7,597 bases of DNA from Candidatus Puniceispirillum sp. (GTDB lineage: Bacteria; Pseudomonadota; Alphaproteobacteria; Puniceispirillales; Puniceispirillaceae). The notes beneath the pieces were generated by a model. That model was not told the DNA's origin. It was given only the letters and a program-made list of their open reading frames with translations, and made no database searches. The stretch spans positions 1-7,597 of the forward strand of contig JABJBD010000213.1 in the NCBI GenBank assembly GCA_018668795.1, given 5' to 3'. Numbering within the stretch: the stretch's first letter is position 1; each line of letters starts with the position of its first letter. Positions 5,212 through 7,597 of this stretch are shown piece after piece. The position numbers were made by a program, and so were the translations under genes.

Positions 5212-7385
5212 AACCTATCGTCGATGAGGGTGAAATAGAGCGGGTTTTCTGCCCCCAGATAAAAAAGCTGGTTAAAGCTACTTTGATAAAGACGCGGATG
5301 CATGATGTGCGTTTGAATCGTGGCATCACCAAGATCATGCGCCTGCATCACCAGCCCCTGTGAGCGTTTATATTGCCGTTGTGCAATGATTTTGCCTTTG
5401 CGGGTTTCGACCATGCGGCTCATAAGCGGGTTTTGGTCAATCGTGCCTCTGGTCAGATCAAACCGACGACCAGCACAGATCAGATGTGGCGGTGCGCTAT
5501 TGTCGTTACAGCGAATGGTTTGATATTCGAGACGATTGTCGCCCGGGCGTATATTGATCGGTTTGCCACGGGTGGCATCCCACATGCCAAGCTGGCTGAT
5601 CGCCTGCATCCATGGCACCATCTGATGCGTCAAAACCAGATAAATGTCAGCCTTGCTTGCCCCGGAGAAGGATGCGAAATGGGCATCCAATGCGCCAGCT
5701 GTTTCGCTTTTTGAACGCAGACCATCCAGACCATCTTCGGCAAGAAGGGTCAGAATGGCGGCGGTCTCGGCCTGGCTGTTGGCGGTTAAGGCGCGCGCCA
5801 CAAAATGCGTGATAGGTGTTACTTGGGCACCGCCATCATGCAGGCTATTCATATCGCTGAGGAAGGTGGCTATATAGCCATAATCCCACCAGCTGGCGAT
5901 GACTGCCGGTTTTGGGTTTGGGCGTGATGCTATGTGGCTGTTCAGATGGGCAAAGCCAGTCAGCACGTCGCGGCTGAATGATGGTATGGGCAGATAGGGA
6001 TTGGAGAGAGGGTTATAGGCATTCAGATAGACCAAAGCCGTAAGGATCAGCGCGGTGATCGGCATAACCATTGCGGAACTGCGCGCCATAAAGGCTGGCA
6101 TAGGCGCGTGGTGGCTACCGGTTTGATATTTGCGGGCATGATGACTGTCGGTTTGATATTTGCGGGTATGATATTTGCGGGTGAACCAGCTTGTCAGATA
6201 GCGAATCAGGGCAAAAAGTCCCCAGGCAACGCCAAACCAGACAATCGGCGCGGCAAAAAATACTACCCGATTGCCAAAAATGAAATTGAGCATGCCCAGC
6301 CCCAGAATTGGCAACATGGCAATACCAATGACCGGATTGAAGATGACCCAGATTAGCAAGCTAATGATGCCAAAAATACCTATTGCCGGATAATGGGTGA
6401 TGCTGCGTAACAGATCGGTAAAGGGAATCACCTGTAACTCGGTGATGGTCTGAAAAGCATTGGGAAAAACCAGCGTGCCAAATTCCAGATTGAGGTTGGT
6501 GAACATATCTATCGCAACGCCGCCTGTGCGCACGAAGGTGCCTGATAGCAGAATGAAAATTATCGCCTGCGCCAAGGTGCGTTTGAGATCGCGATGCGTC
6601 ATCAGGCCAGTCCAGACAAGCACGCCTAGAAAAAACCAGCTAAAAATATCCTTTGAATACCACCAGCTGAACAGCCAGTTCATACTGCCAGCAAGGATGC
6701 TGGCCAGAATCGCCGCACGCCAGCTTTTGATCCGCGCTGCCAGCAATACCAAAGCGGTGACGCCATAAAAGAAAGCCAGATTGAGCTGATCGGTATCGAT
6801 GCGCCCGACCGCGCTTCGTGATAGATAGCTAAAGGACAGCCCGCCCCCCAGTGCCGCTATTGACCCCTCCCACCAGAAACCAGCACTGCCAAATAAACAG
6901 ATGATCGCCACTGCCGTAATCATCGCTGTTATGGGCAGCATGGCATGGGCGGACTCAAGCAACGCCTTGTTTGACGCATCTGGTGCCAAATAGGCAATCA
7001 TAACCGATAGAAGCTGTTCTTTGGTCAGACGGTTATCTGGATTGTCCTGGCGGTCAAGATTATTCGGGAACAAACGTTTTTGGTGAAAAGCATCACTGCT
7101 GTTTTCGGTTTTGATGGCTTTGGCAGTGGCCAGAAAAAACCCAGCATCAGCAGTTGAAACCGAAGGCATGTCATCGATGAAATAGATGTCGGGATCGGCC
7201 TGCCACCTGTCAAACTGCCAACTGCGCATATGCCCGTTCGCGGCGATCGCGATAATAGCCATTATCAAGCCAAGCCAGATATAAAGACGGGTTTTATCAG
7301 GGTGTAGCCATGACGGGGTGAAATGGGTCTGGTGAAAATCCCTGCACTGCCGATCCAAGGCAGCATATTTTGCTCGTATAGACAT
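5178..7385 (-). CDS. stt3: STT3/PglB-family oligosaccharyltransferase
   Basis: A 735-residue integral membrane enzyme predicted to move a lipid-linked glycan onto Asn in N-x-S/T sequons on the periplasmic face of the inner membrane, as PglB does in Campylobacter. The N-terminal 450 residues are a multi-pass domain (about 13 segments, the first at 34-50). Catalytic residues can be placed: Asp80 in STADAGFF, Arg190 seven residues before the DxD Asp197-Thr-Asp199, TITE with Glu316, and Arg373 in GNR. The soluble C-terminal domain starts with WWDYG (499-503), the sequon-binding motif; later parts such as DIYLVLTHQM and QLFYLG match PglB closely. Length fits PglB (about 713). A His-rich repeated loop (403-427) is unusual. 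The start at 7385 has no strong ribosome binding site, but no better start precedes the first membrane segment. No glycan-assembly genes lie in the window. Confidence 0.92.
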   Translation of the reverse strand: MSIRAKYAALDRQCRDFHQTHFTPSWLHPDKTRLYIWLGLIMAIIAIAANGHMRSWQFDRWQADPDIYFIDDMPSVSTADAGFFLATAKAIKTENSSDAFHQKRLFPNNLDRQDNPDNRLTKEQLLSVMIAYLAPDASNKALLESAHAMLPITAMITAVAIICLFGSAGFWWEGSIAALGGGLSFSYLSRSAVGRIDTDQLNLAFFYGVTALVLLAARIKSWRAAILASILAGSMNWLFSWWYSKDIFSWFFLGVLVWTGLMTHRDLKRTLAQAIIFILLSGTFVRTGGVAIDMFTNLNLEFGTLVFPNAFQTITELQVIPFTDLLRSITHYPAIGIFGIISLLIWVIFNPVIGIAMLPILGLGMLNFIFGNRVVFFAAPIVWFGVAWGLFALIRYLTSWFTRKYHTRKYQTDSHHARKYQTGSHHAPMPAFMARSSAMVMPITALILTALVYLNAYNPLSNPYLPIPSFSRDVLTGFAHLNSHIASRPNPKPAVIASWWDYGYIATFLSDMNSLHDGGAQVTPITHFVARALTANSQAETAAILTLLAEDGLDGLRSKSETAGALDAHFASFSGASKADIYLVLTHQMVPWMQAISQLGMWDATRGKPINIRPGDNRLEYQTIRCNDNSAPPHLICAGRRFDLTRGTIDQNPLMSRMVETRKGKIIAQRQYKRSQGLVMQAHDLGDATIQTHIMHPRLYQSSFNQLFYLGAENPLYFTLIDDRFPFYRIYKVKN
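6105..6179 (-). repeat. In-frame 30-bp tandem repeat within the STT3 gene
   Basis: Two 30-bp units plus a half unit encode RKYHT (403-407), RKYQTDSHHA (408-417) and RKYQTGSHHA (418-427). They lie in the hydrophilic loop between membrane segments near 374-398 and 434-453, which should be cytoplasmic if topology follows PglB. Because the period is a multiple of three, copy number can change without a frameshift. The basic, His-rich loop is not part of the known catalytic site. Confidence 0.85.
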
Positions 7386-7454
7386 AATAAAACCAGATCA
7401 CATGAAACAAATACTAAATTAGGTCTATTTAATACAAAGGGTCAATGACAGGCC
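7386..7454. promoter_or_regulatory. Divergent upstream region of STT3 and the right-edge gene
   Basis: A 69-base AT-rich gap between divergent starts. On the minus strand a TTGACC box could serve as an STT3 -35, but no good -10 lies 16-18 bases from it. No operator-like palindrome was found. Confidence 0.3.
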
Positions 7455-7597
7455 ATGCAAAATGCCAGCAAAGCCGATAATCACATCTGGAAATCACATC
7501 TGGTAATCACGTCAGATGATATGCGTGGCTTTGGCCCAGATTCCCGATTTGCGAAGGATTGCTTCGGCATGATGGCAAGCTGTGGCTGTATCAAACA
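7455..7597 (+). CDS. Partial reading frame cut by the window edge, unrecognised
   Basis: An open frame begins at ATG 7455, the first in-frame start after a stop at 7446, and stays open for 47 codons to the edge. The visible protein has a polar N terminus and then HLVITSDDMRGFGPDSRF and a Cys/Met-rich stretch (FGMMASCGC). A short beta-strand-like LVITS followed by an acidic pair and GxG distantly recalls the N terminus of ThiD/PdxK-type vitamin kinases, but the spacing is off and I do not assign it. AAAGGG (7436-7441) lies 13 bases upstream, somewhat far for a ribosome binding site. A gene here would be divergent from STT3, which is a natural arrangement. Three 13-bp direct repeats fall in its 5' part. 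Moderate confidence that it is coding, low on function. Confidence 0.5.
   Translation, partial: MQNASKADNHIWKSHLVITSDDMRGFGPDSRFAKDCFGMMASCGCIK
7479..7516. repeat. 13-bp direct repeats, three copies
   Basis: AATCACATCTGG occurs at 7479 and 7492, with a diverged AATCACGTCAGA at 7505, an exact 13-bp period. They sit at the start of the partial right-edge frame. The period is not a multiple of three, so if that frame is real, each copy is read in a different phase. Confidence 0.7.

Noticed and set aside
5373..5714. Plus-strand frames antisense to the STT3 C-terminal domain, up to 113 codons
   Set aside because: The opposite strand codes a conserved PglB-like domain; these frames have no recognisable motif or ribosome binding site.

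Overview
The window reads as chromosomal DNA of a Gram-negative alphaproteobacterium of moderate G+C content, probably a marine, SAR116-like lineage. That placement is an inference from three things: the acidic, Ser/Thr/Asp-rich porin with an alphaproteobacterial-style signal peptide, the RibA form with an extra N-terminal domain, and general protein style. No rRNA or other taxonomic marker is present. There are six complete protein genes, one tRNA gene and one gene fragment cut by the right edge.

Layout, left to right: an outer-membrane porin (minus, 16-1059); a 360-base intergenic stretch with the porin's control region and a small array of REP-like hairpin repeats; yggS, a PLP-homeostasis protein (plus, 1421-2101); a second, four-unit array of the same hairpin repeats (2118-2302); ribA, GTP cyclohydrolase II (minus, 2302-3450); divergent from it an orphan OmpR-type response regulator (plus, 3544-4275); convergent with that, a 193-residue membrane-anchored protein of unassigned function made of two gapless repeats (minus, 4284-4865); tRNA-Gln(UUG) (minus, 4942-5016); a four-copy 32-bp tandem repeat that grows out of the 3' end of the next gene (5084-5211); a full-length STT3/PglB-type oligosaccharyltransferase (minus, 5178-7385); and the start of a plus-strand reading frame (7455 to the edge).

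The genes do not form one pathway or operon: strands alternate and most neighbours are divergent or convergent. Individual roles are outer-membrane permeability (porin), vitamin B6 and riboflavin cofactor metabolism (yggS, ribA), signal-responsive transcription (response regulator), tRNA supply, and membrane-embedded protein N-glycosylation (STT3). The most notable items are the isolated bacterial oligosaccharyltransferase with all recognisable catalytic motifs, the mosaic hairpin arrays that flank yggS with compensatory stem changes, the exact 32-bp tandem array between STT3 and the tRNA promoter, and the internally duplicated 193-residue protein.
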